Assembly: GCA_902613805.1 (NCBI GenBank)
Contig: CACMIV010000002.1
Span: 310,001-374,000, forward strand
DNA length: 64,000 nucleotides
From: an uncultured Pelagibacteraceae bacterium
GTDB taxonomy: Bacteria > Pseudomonadota > Alphaproteobacteria > Pelagibacterales > AG-422-B15
Direction of reading: 5' to 3'
Shown here: positions 37,613 to 46,525 of the stretch, piece after piece
How the letters are laid out: the number at the start of each line of letters is the position of its first letter
Position numbering within the stretch: position 1 is the first letter of the stretch
Position numbers and translations under genes: made by a program
Notes under the pieces: model-generated
What the model was told of the DNA's origin: nothing
Database searches by the model: none
The model's input: only the letters and a program-made list of their open reading frames with translations

Positions 37613-38854
37613 TTAATGAGCAACTGCTGCCGCTGCAGCTTCATCAACTAAAGCTCCTGAGAAATGTCTTTCTAATGAAAAAGGAGCTGCAATATCATTT
37701 GGCTCTCCTCTAAAAACTGTCTCAGCAAATACATGAGCTGACCCTGGAGTTGCTTTGAATCCCCCAGTTCCCCAACCGCAGTTAATAAATAAGTCTTTTA
37801 CAGGGGTCTTGCCTATAATCGGACTTCTATCAGGAGTTACATCTACGATTCCTCCCCAACTGCGAAGCATTTTAAGTCTTGAGAATATTGGAAATAATTC
37901 AACTAGAGGAGCCATCATATGTTCGATCATGTCAAAAGATCCTCTCTGAGAATATGAGTTATAGGCATCAGAACCTGCTCCAACAACTAGTTCACCTTTA
38001 TCTGATTGACTTACATAAACATGAACGGAGTTTGACATGATGACACAATCTAGAATTGGTTTAACAGGCTCGCTTACTAAAGCCTGTAAGGGTACAGAGT
38101 TTATTGGGAGAGAAAAACCTGCCATATTAGCTAATACTGAGGAGTGTCCAGCAGGTACGAGACCAACTTTATCAACTTTAACAGAACCTTTTGTTGTTTG
38201 CAATCCAACAACCTTGCCATTTGAAATATCTATTCCTTTAACCTCACAGTTTTGAATTATATCGACACCAAGATTTTCTGCCGCTCTTGCATACCCCCAT
38301 GCTACAGCGTCATGACGCGCCGTTCCCGCTCGCCTCTGAAGTAAAGCCCCTAAAACAGGATACCTGCCATTAACATTAATATGAGGTATTTTTTTTGCCA
38401 CTTGATCCTGGTTTAGAATTTCAGCGTCAATACCATTTAAATAATTAGAATAACCTCTCCTTGTAATTTCTTGCATGTCATGAACCGAATGCGCTAAGTG
38501 AAATAAACCTCTTTGTGAAAACATTACATTAAAATTAAGCTCACTAGAAAGGCCTTCCCATAAATTAACAGCATGATTATAAAGAGCTGCACTTTCATCC
38601 CATAAGTAATTAGATCTTATTATGGTTGTGTTACGTCCAGTATTACCCCCGCCAATCCATCCCTTCTCAAGAACAGCAATATTTTTAACACCAAATTCTT
38701 TTGCTAGGTAATAGGCAGTTCCTAATCCATGACCGCCACCTCCAACTATTACGACATCATATTCAGGTTTAAGATCAGGGCTGCTCCATGCTTTTTCCCA
38801 ATTCTCATGATAAGAAAATGAATTCTTAACTAAATTGTATAGTGAGTATTTCAT
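37613..38854 (-). CDS. soxB: Sarcosine oxidase beta subunit
   Basis: 413 aa flavoprotein with DVVIVGGGGHGLGTAYYLAKEFG (FAD fold), GGGNTGRNTTIIRSNYL, and RRAGTARHDAVAWGYAR containing His181, at the place of the His that binds FMN covalently in SoxB. Oxidises sarcosine at the FAD site. Its start overlaps the stop of the DadA-like gene (ATGA). The C-terminal Ala-rich tail DEAAAAAVAH is usual. Confidence 0.97.
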   Translation of the reverse strand: MKYSLYNLVKNSFSYHENWEKAWSSPDLKPEYDVVIVGGGGHGLGTAYYLAKEFGVKNIAVLEKGWIGGGNTGRNTTIIRSNYLWDESAALYNHAVNLWEGLSSELNFNVMFSQRGLFHLAHSVHDMQEITRRGYSNYLNGIDAEILNQDQVAKKIPHINVNGRYPVLGALLQRRAGTARHDAVAWGYARAAENLGVDIIQNCEVKGIDISNGKVVGLQTTKGSVKVDKVGLVPAGHSSVLANMAGFSLPINSVPLQALVSEPVKPILDCVIMSNSVHVYVSQSDKGELVVGAGSDAYNSYSQRGSFDMIEHMMAPLVELFPIFSRLKMLRSWGGIVDVTPDRSPIIGKTPVKDLFINCGWGTGGFKATPGSAHVFAETVFRGEPNDIAAPFSLERHFSGALVDEAAAAAVAH

Positions 38855-40086
38855 AACTTAAACCTCTTTACAGAATACGGTGACAAATCTAAATCTGTAT
38901 TGTTTGCGCAAATTTGTTGTGCAACCAGTTTTCCTGATATACCACCTAATGACCACCCAATATGTTGATGACCAAAATTATAATAAATATAAGGGTTTTT
39001 TGGAGATTGTCCAATCACTGGAAGAGAGTCAGGCACCGATGGCCTGAACCCTACCCATGTTTTTTTAGGGAGGTCTGCTGAGGGAAAAACTTCCTTTAAT
39101 GCCCGGTTTAAAAAGTTAAGGACTCTTTCATTTTTTGTTTCATTTAACGCTCCAAATTCAACAATTCCACCCGTTCTTAGACCGTCAGACATAGGTGTAA
39201 AATATGTTCCTCGTTCTTGCCAGGATATTGGTCTTTTTACAATATTCTTCAATTCTGGATTGACCAAATGGTAACCCCTTTCAGCTTCCAGTGGCACTTT
39301 GTCGCCTATATGTTTAAGCAGATCATTTGACCATACTCCAGATGTAATCACGACTCTATCGTGCAGGGTCTCTCCTGAGTTTGTTTTAATATTTATTTGA
39401 TTAGTTTCAGTTTTTTTGATGGATATAACTTTCTCTTTTTTGAATTTTCCTCCTTTTTTAATAAACAGTTTCATTAATGCTTCGCTTACCTTGATCGGAC
39501 TTTTTGCAAAATAACTACCTTCAAATAAGGCTCCTTTGTAAAAGATATTATTAATATTAGGTTCAAGATCAGAAATATCATCTCGACTCAGAGTTGTTAT
39601 TTTAACACCTGTTTCTTCTCTTTTGGAAAAATCTTGTTTTGCAGCATTAAAAAATAATTTTGTAGACCATCCATACATGATAGACTCTCTTGATATATAA
39701 TCTTCTGCATTTGCTTCGTTGAATAGATCTTCATAACCATCATCCATATGTGACAGCAAAGTTGTTAAATGTTGAACAGTGTGGTTAACTTTTTTATTTC
39801 TACAATTGCTCAAGTATTTAATAATCCAAGGAAATGTTTCGTTTAATCGTTTTAGGCTAATGAATAAGGGGCTGTTTTTGTTTAACAATAAATATGGAAA
39901 TAAATAAAAATAGGATGATGAATTAGTTGGTATATTTGCATATTTTGCATAAGTTCCAGCATTGCCGAAACTTGCTTGTGATCCAGGATCATTCATATCA
40001 TACAAGGTCACATCTTGACCGTACTTCTTAAGCCAATTGGCTGAAGAAATGCCAACAATTCCCGCTCCTATTACTGCTATTTTCAT
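38851..40086 (-). CDS. DadA-like FAD-dependent amino acid dehydrogenase
   Basis: 411 aa DAO-family flavoprotein: MKIAVIGAGIVGISSANWLKKYG, GSQASFGNAGTYAKYANIP, FYKGALFEGSYFAKSPIK, and the C-terminal WVGFRPSVPDSLPVIGQSPK and YYNFGHQHIGWSLGG. The layout is that of the D-amino acid dehydrogenase small subunit (DadA). Directly upstream of soxB with an ATGA overlap, so the substrate may be an N-methyl or secondary amino acid from the same pathway, but this is inference. Confidence 0.88.
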   Translation of the reverse strand: MKIAVIGAGIVGISSANWLKKYGQDVTLYDMNDPGSQASFGNAGTYAKYANIPTNSSSYFYLFPYLLLNKNSPLFISLKRLNETFPWIIKYLSNCRNKKVNHTVQHLTTLLSHMDDGYEDLFNEANAEDYISRESIMYGWSTKLFFNAAKQDFSKREETGVKITTLSRDDISDLEPNINNIFYKGALFEGSYFAKSPIKVSEALMKLFIKKGGKFKKEKVISIKKTETNQINIKTNSGETLHDRVVITSGVWSNDLLKHIGDKVPLEAERGYHLVNPELKNIVKRPISWQERGTYFTPMSDGLRTGGIVEFGALNETKNERVLNFLNRALKEVFPSADLPKKTWVGFRPSVPDSLPVIGQSPKNPYIYYNFGHQHIGWSLGGISGKLVAQQICANNTDLDLSPYSVKRFKL

Positions 40087-40092
40087 TTGTAA

Positions 40093-41148
40093 CTATTGCG
40101 ATTTCATTTCTAGAAGTCTGCTTATGGTTCTGTTAAATTTATCTTTCAAGTGATACGCGCTCCCAAGATCGCTTATTTCTTTTTCTGTGCTTAAATATAA
40201 TTTGATTTTATTATCATAGAGAACATCAATTAAATTAATAAATCTTTCTTGAAGATTAGAATTTGTATTTCCAAAATTTGGAACATTTTCAATGATTAAT
40301 CTATCAATTAATTTAATTAGCTCGAGGTAGTCTTCAGTGCCTCTATTATCGCCACAAATTTCATTGAACTGAAAACGAGCTATTCTGTTAGATAAATTCT
40401 TAACAATAAAATTTCTCTTCTTTACACTTATTACTTTATCCTCGACTAAAATTTTATTTGAATGGATAGAAAAAATATCATTTATTTTAAGCTTGCTTAC
40501 CGGTGAGTTTGATAAAAAAAAGTTTTTTTCTTCTTTTAATGATCTTGTTCTATAGTCAACGTCTATTGATAGATGATAAATTAGAGAATTTTTTTTAATT
40601 AAATTAATAAATGGAATAAAAAGTTCTCTTTGCAGTCCTTCTTTGTATAAGTCTTCCGGGCTGGAATTAGAAGTTAATACAATTAAAATATTATTTTTAA
40701 AGAACTCCTCGAATAAATGCCCTAGAATCATTGCGTCAGCTATATTTGTGACCTGGAATTCATCAAAAAATATGAGACTTGATTTCGATTTAATGCCTTT
40801 TACAAGTTTTGAAATTATAAAATCTCTTGAATTTTTTTCATTTCTGAGCTGGTGTAATTGATCATGTATATCAATCATAAACTCATGAAAATGGACTCTT
40901 TGTTTTTCTTTTAAATTTACGTCATCATAGAATAAATCCATAATAAGAGTTTTTCCAATGCCCACTCCCCCGTATAAATAAAAGCATTTCTTTTGATTTA
41001 AATTATATCGAAATAGTTTTTTTATAAAATTTCTGCTCGAACCTGACAAAAATTTATCTAATTCAATAACTAGATCCTTTTGCTTAATATTATGTTCAAT
41101 ATGCTTATCTTTACAGAGCTGTTCGTAAACTTTTAAAGTTTCTGACAC
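40093..41148 (-). CDS. AFG1/ZapE-family ATPase
   Basis: 351 aa, GTG start. Walker A LYGGVGIGKT, Walker B LIFFDEFQVTNIADAMI, then the AFG1-type SNSSPEDLYKEGLQRELFIPFI. Homologues are ZapE (cell division, E. coli) and mitochondrial AFG1/LACE1, linked to turnover or assembly of respiratory complexes, including cytochrome oxidase. In alphaproteobacteria it is usually near TCA genes; here it is between a DadA-like gene (6 bp) and the dimethylglycine dehydrogenase gene (12 bp). Confidence 0.9.
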   Translation of the reverse strand: MSETLKVYEQLCKDKHIEHNIKQKDLVIELDKFLSGSSRNFIKKLFRYNLNQKKCFYLYGGVGIGKTLIMDLFYDDVNLKEKQRVHFHEFMIDIHDQLHQLRNEKNSRDFIISKLVKGIKSKSSLIFFDEFQVTNIADAMILGHLFEEFFKNNILIVLTSNSSPEDLYKEGLQRELFIPFINLIKKNSLIYHLSIDVDYRTRSLKEEKNFFLSNSPVSKLKINDIFSIHSNKILVEDKVISVKKRNFIVKNLSNRIARFQFNEICGDNRGTEDYLELIKLIDRLIIENVPNFGNTNSNLQERFINLIDVLYDNKIKLYLSTEKEISDLGSAYHLKDKFNRTISRLLEMKSQ

Positions 41149-41160
41149 TTTTTCAAGTAG

Positions 41161-43596
41161 CTAGGATCTAAGTTTCTGATTATCAGGATCGTATGGACTT
41201 TCGGGTATAACCGTTACATCAAACATATCTCCCAAAATATCGATCTTTAACTTTGTGCCTACTTCTGAATGAGCTGGATTGACCATAGCTAAAGCGAGAG
41301 ACTTATTTACTCGAAAGCCAAAATTTCCACCTGTAGCGCGACCAATAACTTTGCCATCAGCATATATTGGATTATTGCCAAGTACATCAGCATCTTTGAC
41401 ACCATGAACTTCAAGAGTTACGAAGGAATTTTCAAAACCTTTTTCTCTCCACTGAACTAATGCATCTCTGCCTATGAATTGACCTTTGTTTGGGTGAATG
41501 AACCTGTCTATTCCTGACTCATATCCTGCGTATTCAATTGATAATTCTGTGCCAATTAGTTTGTAGGATTTCTCAATTCTCAAAGAGTCCATTGCTCTTA
41601 TGCCAAAAGGCTTTAAACCCAGATCTTTTCCTGCATCCATTAATGTATCAAATATATGATTTTGTACTTCAATTGGTGAGTGGATTTCCCATCCTAATTC
41701 GCCAACGAAATTTACTCTTATTGCAAGTGTTTCTGCAGCGCCAATTTTTACTTTTTTACCTGATAGCCATGGGAAACCCTCATTTGTGAAATCATCCTCA
41801 GATACCCTTTGAAGAAGTTCTCTCGACTTCGGACCAGCGACAACTAATACTCCAATTTGATTTGTAATATTTTCAAATTTTACACTTCTGTCATCGGGCA
41901 TATGTTTTTTAACCCAATCATGGTCCAGCCGCTGCCAAGCTCCAGCAGAAACACAATAAAAACTGTCATGAGACTCTCTCATTATTGTAAATTCTGAGTG
42001 TACTCCTCCTTTGGAATTCAAAGCATGACAGAGATTTGTCCTTCCTATCTTTTTCGGCAATTTATTAGCAACTAAATTATCTAGGAATTCTTCTGCTCCT
42101 GGTCCGCTTATTCTGCATTTTGCAAATGCGGTCATATCTAAAAGACCTACATTTTCTGTTACATTTTTACATTCATTTGCAATGTGCTCAAACCAAGCTG
42201 ATCGCCTGAATGACCAATCGTCTTCTTGAGGAACTCCTTCAGGAGCAAACCAGTTTGCGCGCTCCCAACCAAACTTTTGACCAAAAACTGCACCTAAATT
42301 TTTCAGCCTATCATAACAAGGAGCTTGTCTTAATGGCCGGCCTGCGGGCCTTTCTTCATCAGGATAATGGATTGTGAAAACGTTAGCATAAGCTTCTTCA
42401 TTTTTTTTGATTAAATATGATTTTGATGCGTAATCGCCAAACCTTCTGGGTTCAACCCCGAGCATATCAATGGTCGGTTCGCCATCAACAATCCATTCTG
42501 CGATCTGCCAGCCTGCACCACCAGCAGCTGTTACGCCAAACGAATGACCGTCATTTAAATATAAATTTTTTCTATCCCATGCTGGACCGATAATTGGGCT
42601 TCCATCTGGAGTATAACAAATAGCACCATTATAAACTTTCTTAATTCCTGCTTCTCCAAAAATAGGAACTCTGTGAATGGCATGCTCTATATGGGGGCCA
42701 AGTCTGTCTAAGTCTTCTTGGAATAATTCATACTCACAGTCTTTGCTAGGTCCATTGACATAGCAACATGGTGCACCATTTTCATATGGTCCAAGAATTA
42801 ATCCACCAGCTTCCTCACGCATATACCATGCGCCGTCAGATCCTCTAAGTACACCCATTTCAGGAAGGCCTTCTTTTTGTCTTTCTAGAATTTTAGGATG
42901 AGCTTCTGTAACGATATATTGATGCTCAACAGGTATCACAGGAATATCTAGTCCAACCATTTCTCCAGTTTGCCGGACAAAATTTCCCGAGCATGAAACA
43001 ACAATATCACATTTGATCTCACCTTTATCAGTTGTAACAATCCAACTATCATCTGGTAACTGTTCAAGTCCTATGACCGCTGTTTGTCTATAAATTTCAG
43101 CTCCAAGCGCTCTTGCTCCTTTGGCTAGAGCTTGAGTAAGATCATTGGGTTGTATGTATCCATCCTCAGGGTGCTGTATAGCACCCACTAAGCCCTCAGT
43201 TGAACAAAGCGGCCAGACTTTTTGAACTTCTTCGGGAGTTAAAAAATTGACTTTAACACCTATTGTTTTCGCAACACCTGCATATTGACGATACTCATCC
43301 ATTCTATCCTGGTTTTCAGCAAGTCGAATATTACTTACTTGCCTAAAGCCAACATCTTGGCCAGTTTCCTTTTCAAGTTCTTGATAAAATTTTACTGAGT
43401 ATTTATGGATTTGTCCAACAGAGTAACTCATGTTGAATAAAGGCATCAAACCCGCAGCGTGCCACGTCGAACCTGATGTAAGTTCTTTGCGTTCGCACAA
43501 AACTACATCAGACCATCCTTTTTTTGCAAGATGGTAAAGCGTACTAACTCCAACTACACCGCCACCGATGACGACAACTTTAGCTTTATTTTTCAT
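41161..43596 (-). CDS. Dimethylglycine dehydrogenase-like (FAD + GcvT) enzyme
   Basis: 811 aa from the ATG at 43594-43596; a TTG start 21 bp upstream would enter the DUF1326 gene. N-terminal DAO fold VVVIGGGVVGVSTLYHL and LTSGSTWHAAGLMP with His46, the equivalent of the covalently FAD-binding His of DMGDH. The C-terminal GcvT half has GPGAEEFLDNLVANKLP, VAGPKSRELLQRV and MDSLRIEKSYKLIGTELS. It should oxidise dimethylglycine to sarcosine and pass the methyl to THF, fitting the SoxBDAG genes downstream. Sarcosine dehydrogenase is the main alternative. Confidence 0.88.
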   Translation of the reverse strand: MKNKAKVVVIGGGVVGVSTLYHLAKKGWSDVVLCERKELTSGSTWHAAGLMPLFNMSYSVGQIHKYSVKFYQELEKETGQDVGFRQVSNIRLAENQDRMDEYRQYAGVAKTIGVKVNFLTPEEVQKVWPLCSTEGLVGAIQHPEDGYIQPNDLTQALAKGARALGAEIYRQTAVIGLEQLPDDSWIVTTDKGEIKCDIVVSCSGNFVRQTGEMVGLDIPVIPVEHQYIVTEAHPKILERQKEGLPEMGVLRGSDGAWYMREEAGGLILGPYENGAPCCYVNGPSKDCEYELFQEDLDRLGPHIEHAIHRVPIFGEAGIKKVYNGAICYTPDGSPIIGPAWDRKNLYLNDGHSFGVTAAGGAGWQIAEWIVDGEPTIDMLGVEPRRFGDYASKSYLIKKNEEAYANVFTIHYPDEERPAGRPLRQAPCYDRLKNLGAVFGQKFGWERANWFAPEGVPQEDDWSFRRSAWFEHIANECKNVTENVGLLDMTAFAKCRISGPGAEEFLDNLVANKLPKKIGRTNLCHALNSKGGVHSEFTIMRESHDSFYCVSAGAWQRLDHDWVKKHMPDDRSVKFENITNQIGVLVVAGPKSRELLQRVSEDDFTNEGFPWLSGKKVKIGAAETLAIRVNFVGELGWEIHSPIEVQNHIFDTLMDAGKDLGLKPFGIRAMDSLRIEKSYKLIGTELSIEYAGYESGIDRFIHPNKGQFIGRDALVQWREKGFENSFVTLEVHGVKDADVLGNNPIYADGKVIGRATGGNFGFRVNKSLALAMVNPAHSEVGTKLKIDILGDMFDVTVIPESPYDPDNQKLRS

Positions 43597-43601
43597 ATGA
43601 A

Positions 43602-44282
43602 TTATGGTCCGGCCCAATCAACAGCACAATATTCGGCACTTCCACCTGTGAAATCCCAATTACGGCCGTGATCTCTAATCCTACTTCTTTTTGATCCTTT
43701 GCAAACAATTATTTCTGGCGCAACCCAATATTTTAAGTTTGATACTTTTACTACTTCGCCTCTCTCTTTTCCTGGCTCATGTTCAATTCGACCGTCTAAG
43801 ATTTCTGGAATTGTAAACGACCATCCATCGTCGGTTTCTTTATATGATATAGAACATCTTTTTACGCCAAGGAAGTTTGCAATCATATGTCTAAACCAAC
43901 CTGTTTGTCCACCCGCTTGGCCTGAGAAAATAACTGCGAGCGCATCAGCTGCGTCATCAGATGCTTTTTCATCAATATATAATCCTGCTGTCCAACCGCC
44001 TGAACCTAAAGGGCCAGGAACTTCTAAAAGAATCGCAACATTTAAACCACTTAAATCCATTATTCCTTTTGACTCTCTTTTGATAGGGTTAAATCCAGAC
44101 CACTTTTCTTCTGCGTATCCTTCTTCGATATTAATTCCCCACCATGAAAAGCATTTACCATTTGGTGAATTTGGAACCGCTCTTCCCAGGGACATCGGAC
44201 AATTGCAAAATACATCGCAGTTACAATTCAGCAAAAAATTTCCTTTTATTTCCCAGTGTAAGTTTAGTGGATTTACAGTCAT
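43602..44282 (-). CDS. DUF1326 Cys-rich protein
   Basis: 226 aa. The N-terminal metal-binding-type motif NCNCDVFCNCP (Cys20, 22, 26, 28) is the mark of the family. The rest is beta-rich with no membrane helix or signal peptide, so probably cytoplasmic. DUF1326 genes are very often next to DUF2182, as here (4 bp gap); the function is unknown. The location between SCO/PCuAC and DMGDH suggests metal, probably copper, handling. Its stop is 5 bp from the DMGDH start. Confidence 0.85.
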   Translation of the reverse strand: MTVNPLNLHWEIKGNFLLNCNCDVFCNCPMSLGRAVPNSPNGKCFSWWGINIEEGYAEEKWSGFNPIKRESKGIMDLSGLNVAILLEVPGPLGSGGWTAGLYIDEKASDDAADALAVIFSGQAGGQTGWFRHMIANFLGVKRCSISYKETDDGWSFTIPEILDGRIEHEPGKERGEVVKVSNLKYWVAPEIIVCKGSKRSRIRDHGRNWDFTGGSAEYCAVDWAGP

Positions 44283-44286
44283 ATAG

Positions 44287-45168
44287 TTAAATAAATATTA
44301 AATACGCCCCCCAACCTACTAGAAGAATGCCCAGAAATCTAGAGCTAAGTTTCTCGTAAGGCAGCATTTTTTCAGCCAATACAATTACTGTTATTGCGGC
44401 AACCCAAAGTAAATTCATAACTCCATTTACAAAAAGCAGGAGCATAATAACCCAGCAGCACCCTAAGCAAAATAAACCATGCTTTAAACCCACATAGGCA
44501 ACATTTCCGTATCCTTTAATAGGACCTGACATTAGAAACGATAAGGGGTTTCTACATTTCTCAAGACATGTATCTTTCAAACTTGTAAATTGAAATGCAC
44601 CTGCTCCAACCAGAAATAATCCTGCAAGAATATTATTTTGTAATGTTCCCATCATATCGACTACCCCGTTATTGTGAAAAATATATTGAAGAGTACAAGC
44701 AATAAGTGAAAAAATTGTCCAAATTAAAATATAAGTGAATGAAATCACTATCATCTCAATAATAATATTCGATGATATCTGCATATTCGATCTCATCACT
44801 CTAAAAATATTTAAAAAGATAAATGTAGATGGAAGCATCATCGCAAACATCATGACGGTCCACATTACGAACATCACGATAAAATCATTTATTGTCCACT
44901 TTCCTGTCATTGGCATCATAAGAAAATTGATTGATGAGTTTTTTTCATTCATATTCATTGAGTCCATAGTCATTTCAGTATCAGACATCGAGTTCATCGA
45001 CATTTCATTTTCTGACGCGGTTTCCATTGACATTGTCATTGGATTTTTATTTTGCATCATTGATTCCATTGGATTAGATGCCATGAGGAATAAATAGTAC
45101 CAAGCTAAAGCAATTAGCAAGGTGAGAAAAAAAAGTGTAGTGATATATTCAATTTTAAATGTTTTCAT
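44287..45168 (-). CDS. DUF2182 membrane protein with Met-rich loop
   Basis: 293 aa. Helix 1 (about 10-29) is followed by a loop with 13 methionines in residues 34-73 (MTMSMET, EMSMNSM, EMTMDSMNMNE), then five or so helices and the family motifs SLKDTCLEKCRNPLSF and GLFCLGCCWVIMLLLF. Met-rich segments facing the periplasm bind Cu(I) in CopC, CusF and CTR-type proteins, so a copper role is likely. Overlaps the PCuAC gene by one base (TAATG). The Met-rich insertion is longer than I expect for the family. Confidence 0.82.
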   Translation of the reverse strand: MKTFKIEYITTLFFLTLLIALAWYYLFLMASNPMESMMQNKNPMTMSMETASENEMSMNSMSDTEMTMDSMNMNEKNSSINFLMMPMTGKWTINDFIVMFVMWTVMMFAMMLPSTFIFLNIFRVMRSNMQISSNIIIEMIVISFTYILIWTIFSLIACTLQYIFHNNGVVDMMGTLQNNILAGLFLVGAGAFQFTSLKDTCLEKCRNPLSFLMSGPIKGYGNVAYVGLKHGLFCLGCCWVIMLLLFVNGVMNLLWVAAITVIVLAEKMLPYEKLSSRFLGILLVGWGAYLIFI

Positions 45169-45623
45169 TAATGTTCTGTATGATCATCTTGACTTTTTTG
45201 AGTTTCAACCTCAAAAAGTACTTTGATCTCGCCTGCATTTTCAAATACTAGAGACCCTTCTAAACTTATTCCATGAGTTAATTCAATGCTAAAATTTGAA
45301 AACATTATATGGTGCGTGCCGGGTTTGAGCGATTTAGCTTTTTGTGGAGGGATTTCAATGAAATCAACTTTACTCATTGTAACCATTCCATTCTCCATAC
45401 TTGAATAATGTAACTCTGTATCTGCAAAGTCAGTAACAACTTTAATTAGACGATCTGTCTCGAAACCCATGTTTACTATTTTCATATATCCGGCTGCAGG
45501 GCCTGATGAAATTACAAACTTTATGTGTGGGTGATTTATATTAATATGATCTTTTTGAAATTGATGAGCAAATCCAATTTTTGTAAAAATTAAAAACAAA
45601 ACTATTATTAGTGCTTTATACAA
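45168..45623 (-). CDS. Copper chaperone PCu(A)C
   Basis: Periplasmic Cu(I) carrier that delivers copper to the CuA site of cytochrome c oxidase with SCO. 151 aa, signal peptide (1-19). The exact motif H72-x10-M83-x21-H105-x-M107 (LHYSSMENGM, then HHIMF) is present. A His-rich N-terminal stretch (HQFQKDHININHPH) may add a copper site. The gene lies between a small lipoprotein and DUF2182. Confidence 0.95.
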   Translation of the reverse strand: MYKALIIVLFLIFTKIGFAHQFQKDHININHPHIKFVISSGPAAGYMKIVNMGFETDRLIKVVTDFADTELHYSSMENGMVTMSKVDFIEIPPQKAKSLKPGTHHIMFSNFSIELTHGISLEGSLVFENAGEIKVLFEVETQKSQDDHTEH

Positions 45624-45626
45624 CCC

Positions 45627-45872
45627 TTAATCTCTCTCTGTCGAAAACATACAGACATCATTAACGCAAGTTAAAACGCATAATAAGTTTTTATCTTTGT
45701 TATGATAAGATGCCCACAATTCAGTCTTTTCATGTTTTAAAAGAAGTTCAACATTAGCATCACAATTTTTTTTTGATGCTTGTTCAGATGCCAATTCTCT
45801 ATATTTATTTGTTTCTATTATTTCGGAACAAGACAATAAAACAAAAAAAATAATTATTAATATTTTATACAT
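45627..45872 (-). CDS. Small predicted lipoprotein
   Basis: 81 aa. Signal peptide and lipobox LLSC (Cys15, followed by Ser) indicate an outer or inner membrane lipoprotein. The mature chain is polar with a C-terminal CVLTCVNDVCMF, i.e. three Cys within ten residues, which could bind a metal or form a disulfide. I do not recognise the family. Enclosed by SCO (2 bp) and PCuAC (3 bp), so a copper-related role is plausible. Confidence 0.7.
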   Translation of the reverse strand: MYKILIIIFFVLLSCSEIIETNKYRELASEQASKKNCDANVELLLKHEKTELWASYHNKDKNLLCVLTCVNDVCMFSTERD

Positions 45873-45874
45873 TG

Positions 45875-46525
45875 TTATAGATTTTTTAAATCTTCAACCA
45901 TTTGTTCAATACTAGAACCAAACGGAAGTATGCTTCTTAATACATCATCATCATCAAAAATATAATAGAAAGCAGTATGCTGAACCATATAATTTTTTTC
46001 TTTATCACTTATTTCATCAGATTGTTCAGATGCACCTAAATAATTTTGATGTTCTGAATTTGTTGCTGGCTCTACATGCACAAAAAAATCTTTCCATATG
46101 GGCATTAGATTTTCATGTGTACCCGTCAAACCAATTAAATTATTGCTAAAGTTGCTGAGAAATTCTTTTAATCGGTCAGGGTTATCCCTAGCAGGATCAA
46201 CTGTTACAAAGAAAAATTTTATATTTTCAATTGAATGGTTTTCTCTATTTAATTGATCAATGGCATTGCTCATAAGATTTGCACTGATTGGACAAATATC
46301 TGGGCAATGTGTGAAACCAAAAAAAAATACTTTACTATATCCGCTGTAAGTTCTTTCGCTTACATCAACCCCAAAATGGTCAACAGCGGTAAATTTTAAA
46401 TCAATGTTGTTTGATACCTCTGAAGTATTATCTTTAAATAATTCAGAAACTGCCCAACCGGCGACGACTGCTAATATAATAATTGAGAGGAATAAAAGTT
46501 GATTAACTTTTCTTTTTGAAATCAT
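45875..46525 (-). CDS. SCO-family copper/thiol protein
   Basis: 216 aa. N-terminal membrane anchor (about 10-29), thioredoxin fold with FGFTHCPDICP (Cys74 and Cys78) and a downstream His in VQHTAFYYIF, the three copper ligands of Sco1/SenC. Works in CuA assembly of cytochrome c oxidase. Its start overlaps the stop of the DmdA-like gene by one base. Confidence 0.94.
   Translation of the reverse strand: MISKRKVNQLLFLSIIILAVVAGWAVSELFKDNTSEVSNNIDLKFTAVDHFGVDVSERTYSGYSKVFFFGFTHCPDICPISANLMSNAIDQLNRENHSIENIKFFFVTVDPARDNPDRLKEFLSNFSNNLIGLTGTHENLMPIWKDFFVHVEPATNSEHQNYLGASEQSDEISDKEKNYMVQHTAFYYIFDDDDVLRSILPFGSSIEQMVEDLKNL

Noticed and set aside
43699-44286. 195-codon open frame on the plus strand, antisense to the DUF1326 gene
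   Set aside because: It mirrors a gene with clear family motifs; the translation has low complexity and no recognisable domain. A shadow frame.
44735-45097. 120-codon plus-strand frame opposite DUF2182
   Set aside because: Ile-rich complement of the Met-rich helices; no independent signal.
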